NCBI RefSeq assembly: GCF_014654205.1
Contig: NZ_BNAW01000021.1
Location: 1-64,000, forward strand
Source of the DNA: Amycolatopsis bullii
GTDB taxonomy: Bacteria > Actinomycetota > Actinomycetes > Mycobacteriales > Pseudonocardiaceae
Direction of reading: 5' to 3'
DNA: 64,000 bases
Shown here in pieces: positions 50,835 through 59,615 of the stretch. The notes under the pieces were generated by a model. It saw only the letters and a program-made list of their open reading frames with translations, was not told the DNA's origin and did not search any database. How positions within the stretch are numbered: position 1 is the first letter of the stretch; each line of letters begins with the position of its first letter. The translations under genes were made by a program, and so were the position numbers.

Positions 50835-51953
50835 TCACGCCGCACCCCCGCCCGGCACCGAACGGCCCTTCCACGTCAACCGCCCGGTGGCTCGCGCCCA
50901 CCAGGACCGGCTGATCAGGGCCGTCAACGCGAGCACCGATGCCGGGTGCGCCAAGCTGTCCGGCCACACCCGCCCGCCGGTTCGCCGGGCCGCCACCACG
51001 CGTCCGGCGACCCCGGCCGCGTACCCGGCCAGGCCGGCGCGCGAACCGCCCAGTGCCGCCACGGCCGGGAGCACCCACACGATCAAGAACACCGCGGCGA
51101 TCGCCGCCGCCGCAGGGGGCGGACCGGTCGCCGACCAGAGGGATTTCGTGTAGCCGTCGCGCAGCTGGGGCCACGTCTCGTACATCCGGCACTCCGCGAT
51201 CCGGCTGCCGTCGGCGACCACCCCGCGGCCGCCCGCGCGCTTCACCGCGCGCATCAGGGCGATGTCGTCCAGCACCTCGCCCGCGACCGCCGCGAAACCA
51301 CCGCACTTGCGCAGCATCGCGGCGTCGATGACGAAGAACTGGCCGTTCGCCGCGGCCAGCGAGGGCCGCGGCGACCTTTCGGCGAGCCGCAGCGGCAGCA
51401 GCACGAGCCACGACCACTGCAGCAGCGGCTGCACCAGCCGGGCGCCGAACCCCTCGGCGTGCTGGCGCGGGAACGGCGACACCGCGTCCAGATCCGCCTC
51501 GCGCAGCAGGGAAACCGCGGCCGCGACGGCGTCGGGCGCCAGCACGACGTCCGCGTCGACGCAGACCAGCACGCTCCCCCGCGCCCGCTGGGCGAGCTGG
51601 TGGCACGCGTGCGGTTTGCCCAGCGTTCCCGGCGGCGGCTCGACACCGGTCAGCAGCGTGACCCGTGACCCGGCGATCCGGCGGACGACCTCCGCCGTCC
51701 CGTCACCGGAACAGTCGTCCAGCACCAGGATTTCGGCGTCGTCGAGACCGCGCTGCGCGAGCAGGGACCGCAGCGCCGGGGCGACGCGGCCGGCCTCGTC
51801 GCGCAGCGGCAGCAGGATCGACACGGCTTCGCGGCATCGGGCCGGTCCCTCGCGCGGCGCCCGGACGATCCGGGCGTTGTACGCCGCGTGCGCGGCCGCG
51901 GCGATCGCCGCCACCGCCGCGGCGCGCACGATCACGCGGACACGCGAGCCCAT
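50835..51953 (-). CDS. Family 2 glycosyltransferase (CruG-like)
   Basis: 372-aa membrane-anchored GT2 enzyme. N-terminal helix (VIVRAAAVAAIAAAAHAAY), catalytic GT-A domain with VSILLPLRDEAGRV, ILVLDDCSGDGTAE, VCVDADVVL (DxD-type), GEVLDDIALMRAVKRAGG, and C-terminal helices. It is coupled to the CruF-like gene (22-bp overlap), which suggests glucosylation of the tertiary hydroxyl created by the hydratase. GGGGAGGGG precedes the ATG. Confidence 0.82.
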   Translation of the reverse strand: MGSRVRVIVRAAAVAAIAAAAHAAYNARIVRAPREGPARCREAVSILLPLRDEAGRVAPALRSLLAQRGLDDAEILVLDDCSGDGTAEVVRRIAGSRVTLLTGVEPPPGTLGKPHACHQLAQRARGSVLVCVDADVVLAPDAVAAAVSLLREADLDAVSPFPRQHAEGFGARLVQPLLQWSWLVLLPLRLAERSPRPSLAAANGQFFVIDAAMLRKCGGFAAVAGEVLDDIALMRAVKRAGGRGVVADGSRIAECRMYETWPQLRDGYTKSLWSATGPPPAAAAIAAVFLIVWVLPAVAALGGSRAGLAGYAAGVAGRVVAARRTGGRVWPDSLAHPASVLALTALISRSWWARATGRLTWKGRSVPGGGAA

Positions 51954-52750
51954 CGGAATCCCCTCCCCAGCCGGATCGCGAAGGGTACGGCCACCGCGCC
52001 CATGAGCACGCCGCCGGCGACGGCCACCCACGGCCGTCCGAAGAACGCGAAGTGCGCCCACACCGACGAAAACCACGTCCACAGGTACAGCGACGGCGCC
52101 GGACCGGCGGCCGGGCCCGGGATCGGGTCCGGCGGCCGCGGCACCCAGCGGTGCAGCGCCGCCTGGATGAGGACGGCGACCAGCAGCCAGCCCGCGAAGT
52201 TCGTCAGCGGGATGCCGTGCACCAGCGGTAACGACGGCTCGGGCGAGGCCCACGTCCAGTACCCCTCGTCCACCATCTGCGGATCGAGGAAGACGTCCCA
52301 GGCCGCCAGCGCGCACGCCGCCACCGCCACCACCCCGGCCGGCTTCACGGCCAGCGCGCGCCCGGCCAGCAAGGCCGGCCACGCCATCATCAGCCAGGCG
52401 AGCGGGACGATGCCCGGCACGCCGGCGACGGGCCAGCCCAGCACGCCGGTGTACTCGTACCGCCCGAACGGAAATCCCGTGTGCAGGCCGGTCACCTCGG
52501 CCAGCAGCCCGCCGCCGCCCGCGACGGCGGCCAGCGTGACGGCCGCGCGGGCGCCGCAGCGGAACCAGGCGTCGGCGAGGGAGGCCGCCGCGAAGCACAA
52601 CACCGTGAGCACTGTCAGCGGCGTGCGGCCGCCGGGTTCGGTCACCGAGTAGAGGATCTGGCAGAGCACCGCCGCCGCGGCGCAGAGCCAGGCGGTCACT
52701 GCGGGCGGGGCGAAGGGGAGACGGGTGAATGCGGCAGTCCGCGAAACCAT
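51932..52750 (-). CDS. cruF: CruF-like carotenoid 1',2'-hydratase (DUF422)
   Basis: 272-aa integral membrane protein of the carotenoid biosynthesis DUF422 family: LLAEVTGLHTGFPFGRYEYTGVLG, VPGIVPLAWLMMAWPALLAGR and DVFLDPQMVDEGYWTWASPE are family hallmarks. It would hydrate the psi-end of an acyclic carotenoid such as chlorobactene or lycopene. The start may be leaderless: on the minus strand a TATTCT -10 lies six bases before a GTG at 52753 that reads in frame into the ATG at 52750. First gene of the minus-strand operon; symbol by family. Confidence 0.8.
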   Translation of the reverse strand: MVSRTAAFTRLPFAPPAVTAWLCAAAAVLCQILYSVTEPGGRTPLTVLTVLCFAAASLADAWFRCGARAAVTLAAVAGGGGLLAEVTGLHTGFPFGRYEYTGVLGWPVAGVPGIVPLAWLMMAWPALLAGRALAVKPAGVVAVAACALAAWDVFLDPQMVDEGYWTWASPEPSLPLVHGIPLTNFAGWLLVAVLIQAALHRWVPRPPDPIPGPAAGPAPSLYLWTWFSSVWAHFAFFGRPWVAVAGGVLMGAVAVPFAIRLGRGFRWARVSA

Positions 52751-52868
52751 CACGCAGGCAGAATAGACCGGCCGCGAAAGCCACGCCGTCCTCGGTCTCG
52801 ATTTTTCCGAACACTGCGAAAACCGGAGTTTAAGCCGACCGAAAAGGGGCATGCGCAGGCATGAATAA

Positions 52869-52908
52869 CACCCGGCGGCGCCCGGGTGTGGGCAGGCGCC
52901 GCCGGGTG
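52869..52908. repeat. Strong hairpin in the crtE/cruF divergent region
   Basis: 14-bp perfect arms CACCCGGCGGCGCC / GGCGCCGCCGGGTG with a 12-base loop, in a 389-bp spacer between divergent operons where no transcript is expected to end. It could be a leader attenuator, a small-RNA terminator or a leftover element. The rest of the spacer holds the crtE promoter but no convincing gene. Confidence 0.6.
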
Positions 52909-53076
52909 GGGGGCCCGCGCCCGAGGGGTGGGACAGCGGGCCCGCCGGGACGGCGTGTGGCATCGCCACCCGGCCACGGGGAGGTCACTTCCGATGCACC
53001 ATCGATCCAGACCGCTCGAGACACGACGAGCGAACCCGAGGGTCCTACGGAGCTGACCAGCGTGCACCGCGTTCAA

Positions 53077-53123
53077 GTAGACAAGCTACACCACATGTGA
53101 AACGGTTGCGAATCGAATAGGCT
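53077..53123 (+). promoter_or_regulatory. crtE promoter with GTAG-N4-GCTAC element
   Basis: TAGGCT at 53118-53123 is the best -10; no good -35 is seen (CATGTG region). Imperfect inverted repeat GTAGACAAGCTAC (53077-53089) lies just upstream of the -35 position, a candidate site for the MerR/B12-type regulator. Confidence 0.4.
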
Positions 53124-53142
53124 GACAGTGGGAGGGCGCCGG

Positions 53143-54246
53143 ATGACCGCGACCATGACGACGGGGGTGGCCGCTCGGCCACCTCACGCGCCCTCCGAGC
53201 GGCTGGACGCGCTGGGCCGCCGCTGCCTCGCCGAGGCCCACGGATTCGTGAACGCGCGGGCGCGGGAGCACTTTTCCGGACGCAGCGAAGGAGCGCTCGC
53301 GGAAACCGCGGTCCCGGATTTCGTGGCGGGCGGAAAATGTCTCCGCCCGCTTTTCGCGTACGTGGGGTGGCGGTGCGGGCAACCGGAATCCGACGCCGCG
53401 ATCCGCGCGGCCGCCGCGCTCGAACTGCTGCACTGCTTCGCCCTCGTCCAGGACGACGTGATGGACGGCTCGACACTGCGCCGGGGCCGCACCGCGCTGC
53501 ACACCCGGTTCGCCCGCTGGCACGAGGAGCAGGGCTGGGCGGGCTCGGCGCCGCGGTTCGGCGAGTCCGCCGCGATCCTGTTCGGCGACCTCTTCCTCGT
53601 CTGGTCCGAGCAGATGCTGCGCGAAAGCGGGCTGGCGGCCGACCAGCTGGCGCGGGGCTGGCCGCACTACGACGCGATGCGGGCCGAACTGGCCGTCGGC
53701 CAGCTCGCCGACCTGGTGAACGACGCGCGGGCGCTGCCCAGCTGGGACACCCTGCTCGACGTCCTGCGCCGCAAGTCCGGCAACTACACGGTCCGGCGGC
53801 CGCTGGAGTTCGGCGCCGCACTGGCCGGCTGCGGCCCGGAGCTGCTGGCCGGGCTGGGCGAGTTCGGCGGGCTGGTGGGCGAGGCGTTCCAGCTCCGCGA
53901 CGACCTGCTGGGCGTGTTCGGCGACCCGGCCGTCACGGGCAAGCCGGCCGGGCAGGACCTGCGCGAACGCAAGGCCTCCAGCGTGGTCGTGCTCGCCGCG
54001 GCGATGGCCGACCGGCGACGGCAGGCCGAGTTCGCCGAACTGATCGAGCTCGACACCGTGGACGACGAGGCGGTCGCGCGCTGGCGGGAACTCATCGAGG
54101 CCACCGGAGCGCGCGACCGCATGGGCGAGCTGATCCGCGAACGCGCGGACAAAGCACTGGCGGCGATCGACCCGGCGGTGGTCCCGCACCACGCCGGCGA
54201 GCTGCTCGCGGCGCTGGCGGCCCGGTGCACGGAGCGCGACCGATGA
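53143..54246 (+). CDS. crtE: Geranylgeranyl diphosphate synthase
   Basis: 367-aa trans-prenyltransferase that condenses IPP with allylic diphosphates to give GGPP for phytoene. First Asp-rich motif LVQDDVMDGSTLRRGR near residue 107; second FQLRDDLLGVFGDP near residue 250 (DDxxG variant common in actinobacterial enzymes); GKCLRPLFAYVGW near residue 68. GGGAGGG precedes the ATG at 53143. First gene of the plus-strand carotenoid operon; overlaps crtI (ATGA). Confidence 0.93.
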   Translation: MTATMTTGVAARPPHAPSERLDALGRRCLAEAHGFVNARAREHFSGRSEGALAETAVPDFVAGGKCLRPLFAYVGWRCGQPESDAAIRAAAALELLHCFALVQDDVMDGSTLRRGRTALHTRFARWHEEQGWAGSAPRFGESAAILFGDLFLVWSEQMLRESGLAADQLARGWPHYDAMRAELAVGQLADLVNDARALPSWDTLLDVLRRKSGNYTVRRPLEFGAALAGCGPELLAGLGEFGGLVGEAFQLRDDLLGVFGDPAVTGKPAGQDLRERKASSVVVLAAAMADRRRQAEFAELIELDTVDDEAVARWRELIEATGARDRMGELIRERADKALAAIDPAVVPHHAGELLAALAARCTERDR

Positions 54247-55718
54247 AGACCGTGCCCGGACCGGTGAATCGCGTCGTCGTCGTGGGCGCCGGGCTGGCCG
54301 GCCTGGCCGCCGCCCTGCACCTTGCCGGACGAGGGCGGGAAGTCACCGTCGTGGAGCGTGATCCCGGCCCCGGCGGCCGTGCCGGGCGCGTCGAGCGGCC
54401 CGGCTACCTGCTCGACACCGGCCCCACCGTGCTGACCATGCCGTCGATCCTGAGCGACACCTTCGCCGCCGTCGGGGCCGAGCTCGCCGCCGAGCTGCCG
54501 CTGACCCGGCTCGATCCCGCCTACGTCGCCCGGTTCGCCGACGGCAGCACGCTGCCCGTGCACACCGACGCGGCCGCGATGACCGATGCGGTCCGCCACT
54601 TCGCCGGGCCGGCCGAAGCCGCGGGCTACACCCGGCTGCGCGCGTGGCTGACCCGGCTCTACCAGGCCGAGTTCGGCCGGTTCATCGACGCGAACATCGA
54701 CTCCCCGCTCGGCATGCTCGGGCCCGAGCTGGCCCGGCTGGTCGCCCTCGGCGGCTTCCGGCGGCTCGACGGCCAGGTCGGCCGGTTCCTCAAGGACGAG
54801 CGGCTCAAGCGCGTGTTCACCTTCCAGGCCCTCTACGCGGGCGAATCGCCGATGCGCGCGCTGGCCCTGTACGCCGTGATCTCCTACATGGACACCGTCG
54901 GCGGGGTGTACTTCCCGCCCGGCGGCATCGCGGCCCTGCCGCGGGCGCTCGCCCGCGTCGCGGCCGACGCCGGGGTCAAGTTCGAGTACGGCGACGCCGT
55001 CAGCGAACTCGAACGGGCCGGGTCCCGCGTCACCGCCGTCCGCACCGCCGCCGGGGTCCGCCATCCCTGTGACGCCGTCGTGCTCACCACCGAACTGCCC
55101 GAGAGCTACCGCCTGCTCGGACGGCAGCCGAGGCGGCCGGTGCCGCTGCGGGCCGCGCCGTCCGCGCTGGTCGTGCACGCCGGCGGTCCCGCGACGGACG
55201 CCGAAGTCGCGCACCACACCATCTCCTTCGGGCACGGGTGGCGGTCGACCTTCGACGAGCTCATCACCCAGGGCAGGCGGATGAGCGACCCGTCGCTGCT
55301 GATCACCCGGCCGACCGCGACCGATCCCGGGCTCGCCCCGCCCGGGCGCCAGCTCTACTCCGTCCTCGCCCCGGTGCCCAACCTCGACCGCGGCCCCGCC
55401 GACTGGGCCGCCGACACCGGCGCCTACGCCGAAGAAGTCCTCGACGTGGCCCGGGCCCGGCTGCTCCCCGGCTTCACCCCGGACTTCACCCACGTCATCG
55501 GCCCGGCCGAGTGGGCCGCCCGCGGCCTGGTCGCCGGGACGCCGTTCAGCTACGCCCACTCCTTCGGGCAGACCGGGCCGTTCCGGCCGCGGAACCTGCC
55601 CCGCGGGACGGACAACGTCGTCCTGGCCGGCGGCGCCACCGTGCCCGGCGTGGGCGTGCCGACCGTGCTCGTCTCCGGCAGACTGGCTGCCGACCGGCTC
55701 ACCGGAGGGACCCGATGA
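54243..55718 (+). CDS. crtI: Phytoene desaturase
   Basis: 491-aa CrtI that converts phytoene to lycopene by four desaturations, FAD-dependent. VVVVGAGLAGLAAALHLAGRG, GGRAGRVERPGYLLDTGPTVLTMP and the C-terminal CrtI signature NVVLAGGATVPGVGVPTVLVSG. Start overlaps crtE; stop overlaps crtB (ATGA). Confidence 0.94.
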   Translation: MKTVPGPVNRVVVVGAGLAGLAAALHLAGRGREVTVVERDPGPGGRAGRVERPGYLLDTGPTVLTMPSILSDTFAAVGAELAAELPLTRLDPAYVARFADGSTLPVHTDAAAMTDAVRHFAGPAEAAGYTRLRAWLTRLYQAEFGRFIDANIDSPLGMLGPELARLVALGGFRRLDGQVGRFLKDERLKRVFTFQALYAGESPMRALALYAVISYMDTVGGVYFPPGGIAALPRALARVAADAGVKFEYGDAVSELERAGSRVTAVRTAAGVRHPCDAVVLTTELPESYRLLGRQPRRPVPLRAAPSALVVHAGGPATDAEVAHHTISFGHGWRSTFDELITQGRRMSDPSLLITRPTATDPGLAPPGRQLYSVLAPVPNLDRGPADWAADTGAYAEEVLDVARARLLPGFTPDFTHVIGPAEWAARGLVAGTPFSYAHSFGQTGPFRPRNLPRGTDNVVLAGGATVPGVGVPTVLVSGRLAADRLTGGTR

Positions 55719-56677
55719 CCCGACGCGAACTCGACGCCGCCGGCATCCGCGAACCGGGCCTGCGCGCGGCCTACACCTGGTGCCGCGAGCTCAACGCCCG
55801 GCACGGCCGCACCTACTTCCTCGCGACGCGGTTGCTGACCCCGGCGCAGCGGCCGGCGATCCACGCGCTCTACGGCTTCGCGCGGTGGCTCGACGACATC
55901 GTCGACGAACCGGACGCCGACGCCACCCCCGAAACGCTCGACACGCGCCTGCACGAGGTCGAGAAGCGCTTCCTCACCGACCTCGACGCCGGCTGGAGCG
56001 ACGACCCGCTGCTGACCGCGGTGATCGACACGGCCGCCCGGTACACCCTCGCCAAGGCGTACTTCGAGGCGTTCTTCACGTCGATGCGGATGGACCTCAC
56101 CGTCGACAGCTACGCCACCCGCGAGGAGCTCGACACCTACGTGCACGGCTCGGCCGAGGTGATCGGCCTCCAGGTGCTGCCGGTGCTCGGCACGGTCGCC
56201 CCGCGCGAGGAGGCCGAGCCTCGGGCCGCCGCGCTCGGGAAAGCCTTCCAGCTCACCAACTTCCTGCGTGACGTCGCCGAGGACCTGGACCGCGGCCGCG
56301 TCTACCTGCCGTCCGACGAACTCGCCGCGCACGGCGTCGACCGCGACCGGCTCGAGTGGTGCGCCAAGGAAGGCCGGGCCGACCAGCCGGTCCGGGCGGC
56401 GATCCGCAACCAGATCGCCGTCACCCGCGACGTCTACGCCGAGGCCGCACCGGGCATCGCCATGCTGCACCCGGTCTCGCGCCCGTGCGTGGCCACCGCG
56501 GCGCGGTTGTACGGCGGCATCCTCGACCGGATCGAGGACGCCGGCCACGACGTCTTCGCCGGGCGCGCGGCGGTGTCCCGCGGGCAGCGGCTCGCGGTGG
56601 CGTGCGGGGCGGTCGCGCGGACGCAGTGGGCCCGGCGGCGGCACCCGGCGCCGTCGCTGCCGATGGCGGTGGGCTGA
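55715..56677 (+). CDS. crtB: Phytoene synthase
   Basis: 320-aa squalene/phytoene synthase joining two GGPP. Asp-rich motifs RWLDDIVDEPDAD near residue 60 and NFLRDVAEDLDRGRVYLP near residue 190; HGRTYFLATRLL at the N-terminus. GGAGGG precedes the start, which overlaps crtI. Confidence 0.95.
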   Translation: MTRRELDAAGIREPGLRAAYTWCRELNARHGRTYFLATRLLTPAQRPAIHALYGFARWLDDIVDEPDADATPETLDTRLHEVEKRFLTDLDAGWSDDPLLTAVIDTAARYTLAKAYFEAFFTSMRMDLTVDSYATREELDTYVHGSAEVIGLQVLPVLGTVAPREEAEPRAAALGKAFQLTNFLRDVAEDLDRGRVYLPSDELAAHGVDRDRLEWCAKEGRADQPVRAAIRNQIAVTRDVYAEAAPGIAMLHPVSRPCVATAARLYGGILDRIEDAGHDVFAGRAAVSRGQRLAVACGAVARTQWARRRHPAPSLPMAVG

Positions 56678-56678
56678 C

Positions 56679-57032
56679 GTGGGCAAGGCCGAATACCTCG
56701 TCGTGCTGGCCGCGTGCGTCCTGGTCACGCTGCCACTGGAGATCGCCGGGGCGCGCGTCTACCGGCAGCCCCGGCGGCTGGCGCGCGCGGTGCTGCCGGT
56801 CGCGCTCGTGTTCCTCGTCTGGGACGCGCTGGCGATCGCCGGCGGCGTCTGGGACTACGCGCCCGAGCACGTCACCGGGATCCGCGCGCCCTTCGCCGTG
56901 CCGCTGGAGGAAATCCTGTTCTTCGTGGTGATCCCCATCTGCGGGGTGCTGACCTACGAGATCGTCCAGCTCACCCTCGCGGTGCTCCGGCGGCTCGGCA
57001 GCAGGGTCGGCAGGCAGGAGGCCCGCCGGTGA
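56679..57032 (+). CDS. crtYc: Lycopene cyclase subunit, CrtYc type
   Basis: 117-aa membrane protein with three helices; conserved PLEEILFFVVIPICGVLTYE carries the PxEE motif of heterodimeric lycopene cyclases, and DYAPEHVTGI is typical. It acts with the next gene to cyclise lycopene ends to beta-rings. GTG start one base after the crtB stop; stop overlaps crtYd (GTGA). Confidence 0.9.
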   Translation: MGKAEYLVVLAACVLVTLPLEIAGARVYRQPRRLARAVLPVALVFLVWDALAIAGGVWDYAPEHVTGIRAPFAVPLEEILFFVVIPICGVLTYEIVQLTLAVLRRLGSRVGRQEARR

Positions 57033-57349
57033 TCCCGTGGGGCTACACCGTGCCGGCGGTCGCCGCGGTGGCCGCGGTCGTGCTGGCCGAGCTGTTCCTG
57101 CTGCGCACGGGGTTGTTCCGCCGGCCCGCCTACTGGATCACGATCGTCATCGTGACCGCGTTCCAGATCCCGGTCGACGGCTGGCTGACCAAGCTCTCCG
57201 ACCCGATCGTGCGCTACGCCCCGCAGCACATCAGCGGCCGGCGCTTCCCGTGGGACATCCCGGTCGAAGACTTCCTCTTCGGCTTCGCGCTGGTGACCGC
57301 GGTACTGCTGGTGTGGGAACGATCCGCGGCACGGGAGGAGCGCGCATGA
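57029..57349 (+). CDS. crtYd: Lycopene cyclase subunit, CrtYd type
   Basis: 106-aa partner of CrtYc with three helices; DIPVEDFLFGFALVTAVLLVWE contains the matching PxEDxxF motif, and the YWITIVIVTAFQIPVDGWLT helix is typical. Beta- and gamma-carotene are the expected products of the pair. GTG start overlapping crtYc; stop overlaps the methyltransferase. Confidence 0.9.
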   Translation: MIPWGYTVPAVAAVAAVVLAELFLLRTGLFRRPAYWITIVIVTAFQIPVDGWLTKLSDPIVRYAPQHISGRRFPWDIPVEDFLFGFALVTAVLLVWERSAAREERA

Positions 57350-58077
57350 ACGCGATGGCGAAGGACGGTCTCCCCCGCGGTGCGGTGCCGTCGGCCTTCG
57401 ACACCGAAGCGCGGTGGTACGACAAGCTGGTCGGCGCCAACCCGGGGTACCACGAGCACCTCCGGCTGTCGGCCCGGCGGCTCGGACTGCCGCCGGACGG
57501 GACGGGCCTGCGGCTGCTCGACGCCGGCTGCGGCACCGGCGCGTCGACGGCGGCGCTGGTGTCCGCCGCCCCCGGGGCGGAGGTCACCGCGTTCGACGCC
57601 TCCGGGGAGATGCTCGCCCAGGCCCGGGCGAAGGACTGGCCCGAAGGCGTCACCTTCGTCCACACGCCGGTCGAGGACCTCGACGGCATCTCGGGCCCGT
57701 TCGACGCTATCCTGGCGGCGTACCTGCTGCGCAACCTCACCGAGCCGACCCGGCAGCTGCGGCGGCTGCGCGGCCTGCTGCGTCCCGGCGGCCGGATCGC
57801 GGTCCACGAGTACTCCGTCCACGACTCGCGGCGCGCCCGGTGGGTGTGGAACGCCGTCTGCGCGGGCGTGATCATCCCGCTCGGGAAGGTCACCACCGGC
57901 GACGCGACCCTCTACCGCCACCTGCGCCGCAGCGTCCTGGAATTCGACGGGATCGCCGCGCTCGCCGGCCGGCTCGCCGACGCCGGGTTCACCGACGTCC
58001 GCACCGCCTCGATGCCCGGCTGGCAGAACGGCATCGTCCACACCGTCCTGGGCACCAACCCGCAGGAGCACCCGTGA
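57346..58077 (+). CDS. crtT: Class I SAM methyltransferase of the isorenieratene operon (CrtT-like)
   Basis: 243-aa methyltransferase: LRLLDAGCGTGASTAALV (motif I), EVTAFDASGEML, FDAILAAYLLRNL, LLRPGGRIAVHEY. CrtT accompanies crtY/crtU in Streptomyces griseus, where its exact role is, to my knowledge, not settled. The position between cyclase and crtU with overlapping ends supports this identity. Confidence 0.75.
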   Translation: MNAMAKDGLPRGAVPSAFDTEARWYDKLVGANPGYHEHLRLSARRLGLPPDGTGLRLLDAGCGTGASTAALVSAAPGAEVTAFDASGEMLAQARAKDWPEGVTFVHTPVEDLDGISGPFDAILAAYLLRNLTEPTRQLRRLRGLLRPGGRIAVHEYSVHDSRRARWVWNAVCAGVIIPLGKVTTGDATLYRHLRRSVLEFDGIAALAGRLADAGFTDVRTASMPGWQNGIVHTVLGTNPQEHP

Positions 58078-59615
58078 CCCGCCCCCTCGGCACCGATCCC
58101 CGGATCGAGACGCGGCCGGCCCCGCCCGGCCTGGCCGACGCCGCCCTGCTGGGCCACCGCCCGACCGCGGCGGTGATCGGCGGCGGCATCGCCGGCCTCA
58201 CCGCGGCCACCGGGCTGGCCGAGCGGGGTGTCACGGTGACGCTCTTCGAACGCGACGACCACCTCGGCGGGCGGGTCGGCGGCTGGGCGGACCGGCTGCC
58301 GGACGGCACCGGCGTCACCATGAGCCGCGGTTTCCACGCCTTCTTCCGCCAGTACTACAACCTGCGGTCACTGCTCATGCGCACCGATCCCCGGCTCGAC
58401 CGGCTGACCCCGCTGGCCGACTACCCGCTGCTGGACGCCCAGGGCCGCACGGACACCTTCGCGGGTCTCCCCCGGACGCCGCCGTGGAACGCGCTGGCGT
58501 TCGCCTGGCGCAGCCCGACCTTCACCCCGCGCGATCTGGTGCGCATCAACGGCCGCGGTGCCCTGCCGCTGGCGACGGTCAGCGTCCCGGAGACCTACCA
58601 CCGGCTCGACACCACCGACGCGGCGAGCTTCCTCGACGCGATCAACTTCCCGGAAGCGGCCAAGCACCTGGCGTTCGAGGTGTTCTCGCGCAGCTTCTTC
58701 GCCGATCCGCGCGAACTGTCCGCGGCGGAGCTGGCGACCATGTTCCACCTGTACTTCCTCGGCTCCAGCGAAGGTCTCGTGTTCGACGTGCCTGCCGAGC
58801 CGTTCCCGCAGGCGCTGTGGGAGCCCCTCGCCGGGTACCTGGCCGACCGCCGGGTGGCGATCCGGACCGGCACCCCGGTCGCGGCCCTCGAGCGCACTTC
58901 CGGCGGGTTCGCGGTCACGACGGCGCACGAGACCGGGCAGTTCGACACCGTCGTGCTCGCCTGTGACGTGCGGGGACTGCGCGAGATCGTCGCCGCGTCG
59001 CCGAGCCTCGGCACGCCGGACTGGCGGGCGGCCGTGGCCGGCTTGCGCACGGCACCGCCGTTCCTGGTCCGCCGCCTGTGGCTCGACCGGCCCGTCGAAG
59101 CCACCCGGCCGGCGTTCCTGGGCACCGGGAGCGTGCCGCCGCTGGACAACATCAGCCTGCTCAACCGCTACGAGGGCGAGGCACGGCGGTGGGCGGCCCG
59201 CACCGGCGGCTCGGTCGTGGAACTGCACGCCTACGCGGCCACCACCGACGACCGGGAGACGCTGGTGAAGGCCGTCGACGACCGGTTGCACTCGATCTAC
59301 CCCGAAACCCTGGGCGCACGGGTCACCGCGTCGATCTCCCTGTGGCGCGAGGACTGCCCGCTGTTCGGGCTCGGCGACTTCGCAAGCCGTCCGAAGGTCG
59401 TCACGCCGGACCCGGCGCTGGTTCTGGCCGGCGACGGCGTGCGGATCGACCTCCCGGTGGCGCTGATGGAACGGGCGGCCGCGACCGGCTGGGCCGCGGC
59501 CAACGCGCTCCTGGCGGGGTGGGGACTCGCCGGGCACCCGCTGCGCTCGGTCCCCAACCGCGGCCGGATCGGCCTGCTGAACCGGCTCGCCGCGACGAAG
59601 TACTTCGGCCGGTGA
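58074..59615 (+). CDS. crtU: Beta-carotene desaturase/methyl-shifting enzyme (CrtU)
   Basis: 513-aa FAD protein that aromatises beta-rings with methyl migration, giving isorenieratene or chlorobactene. VIGGGIAGLTAATGLAERGVTV (FAD site) and the CrtU hallmark SRGFHAFFRQYYNLR near residue 82; LGDFASRPKVVTPDPALVLAGD at the C-terminus. GTG start overlapping crtT and stop overlapping the next FAD gene. Confidence 0.9.
   Translation: MTRPLGTDPRIETRPAPPGLADAALLGHRPTAAVIGGGIAGLTAATGLAERGVTVTLFERDDHLGGRVGGWADRLPDGTGVTMSRGFHAFFRQYYNLRSLLMRTDPRLDRLTPLADYPLLDAQGRTDTFAGLPRTPPWNALAFAWRSPTFTPRDLVRINGRGALPLATVSVPETYHRLDTTDAASFLDAINFPEAAKHLAFEVFSRSFFADPRELSAAELATMFHLYFLGSSEGLVFDVPAEPFPQALWEPLAGYLADRRVAIRTGTPVAALERTSGGFAVTTAHETGQFDTVVLACDVRGLREIVAASPSLGTPDWRAAVAGLRTAPPFLVRRLWLDRPVEATRPAFLGTGSVPPLDNISLLNRYEGEARRWAARTGGSVVELHAYAATTDDRETLVKAVDDRLHSIYPETLGARVTASISLWREDCPLFGLGDFASRPKVVTPDPALVLAGDGVRIDLPVALMERAAATGWAAANALLAGWGLAGHPLRSVPNRGRIGLLNRLAATKYFGR

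Noticed and set aside
52861..53100. 79-aa ORF between cruF and crtE
   Set aside because: Runs through the strong hairpin, composition is Arg/Gly/Pro-rich low complexity, no ribosome-binding site, and it would overlap the crtE promoter.
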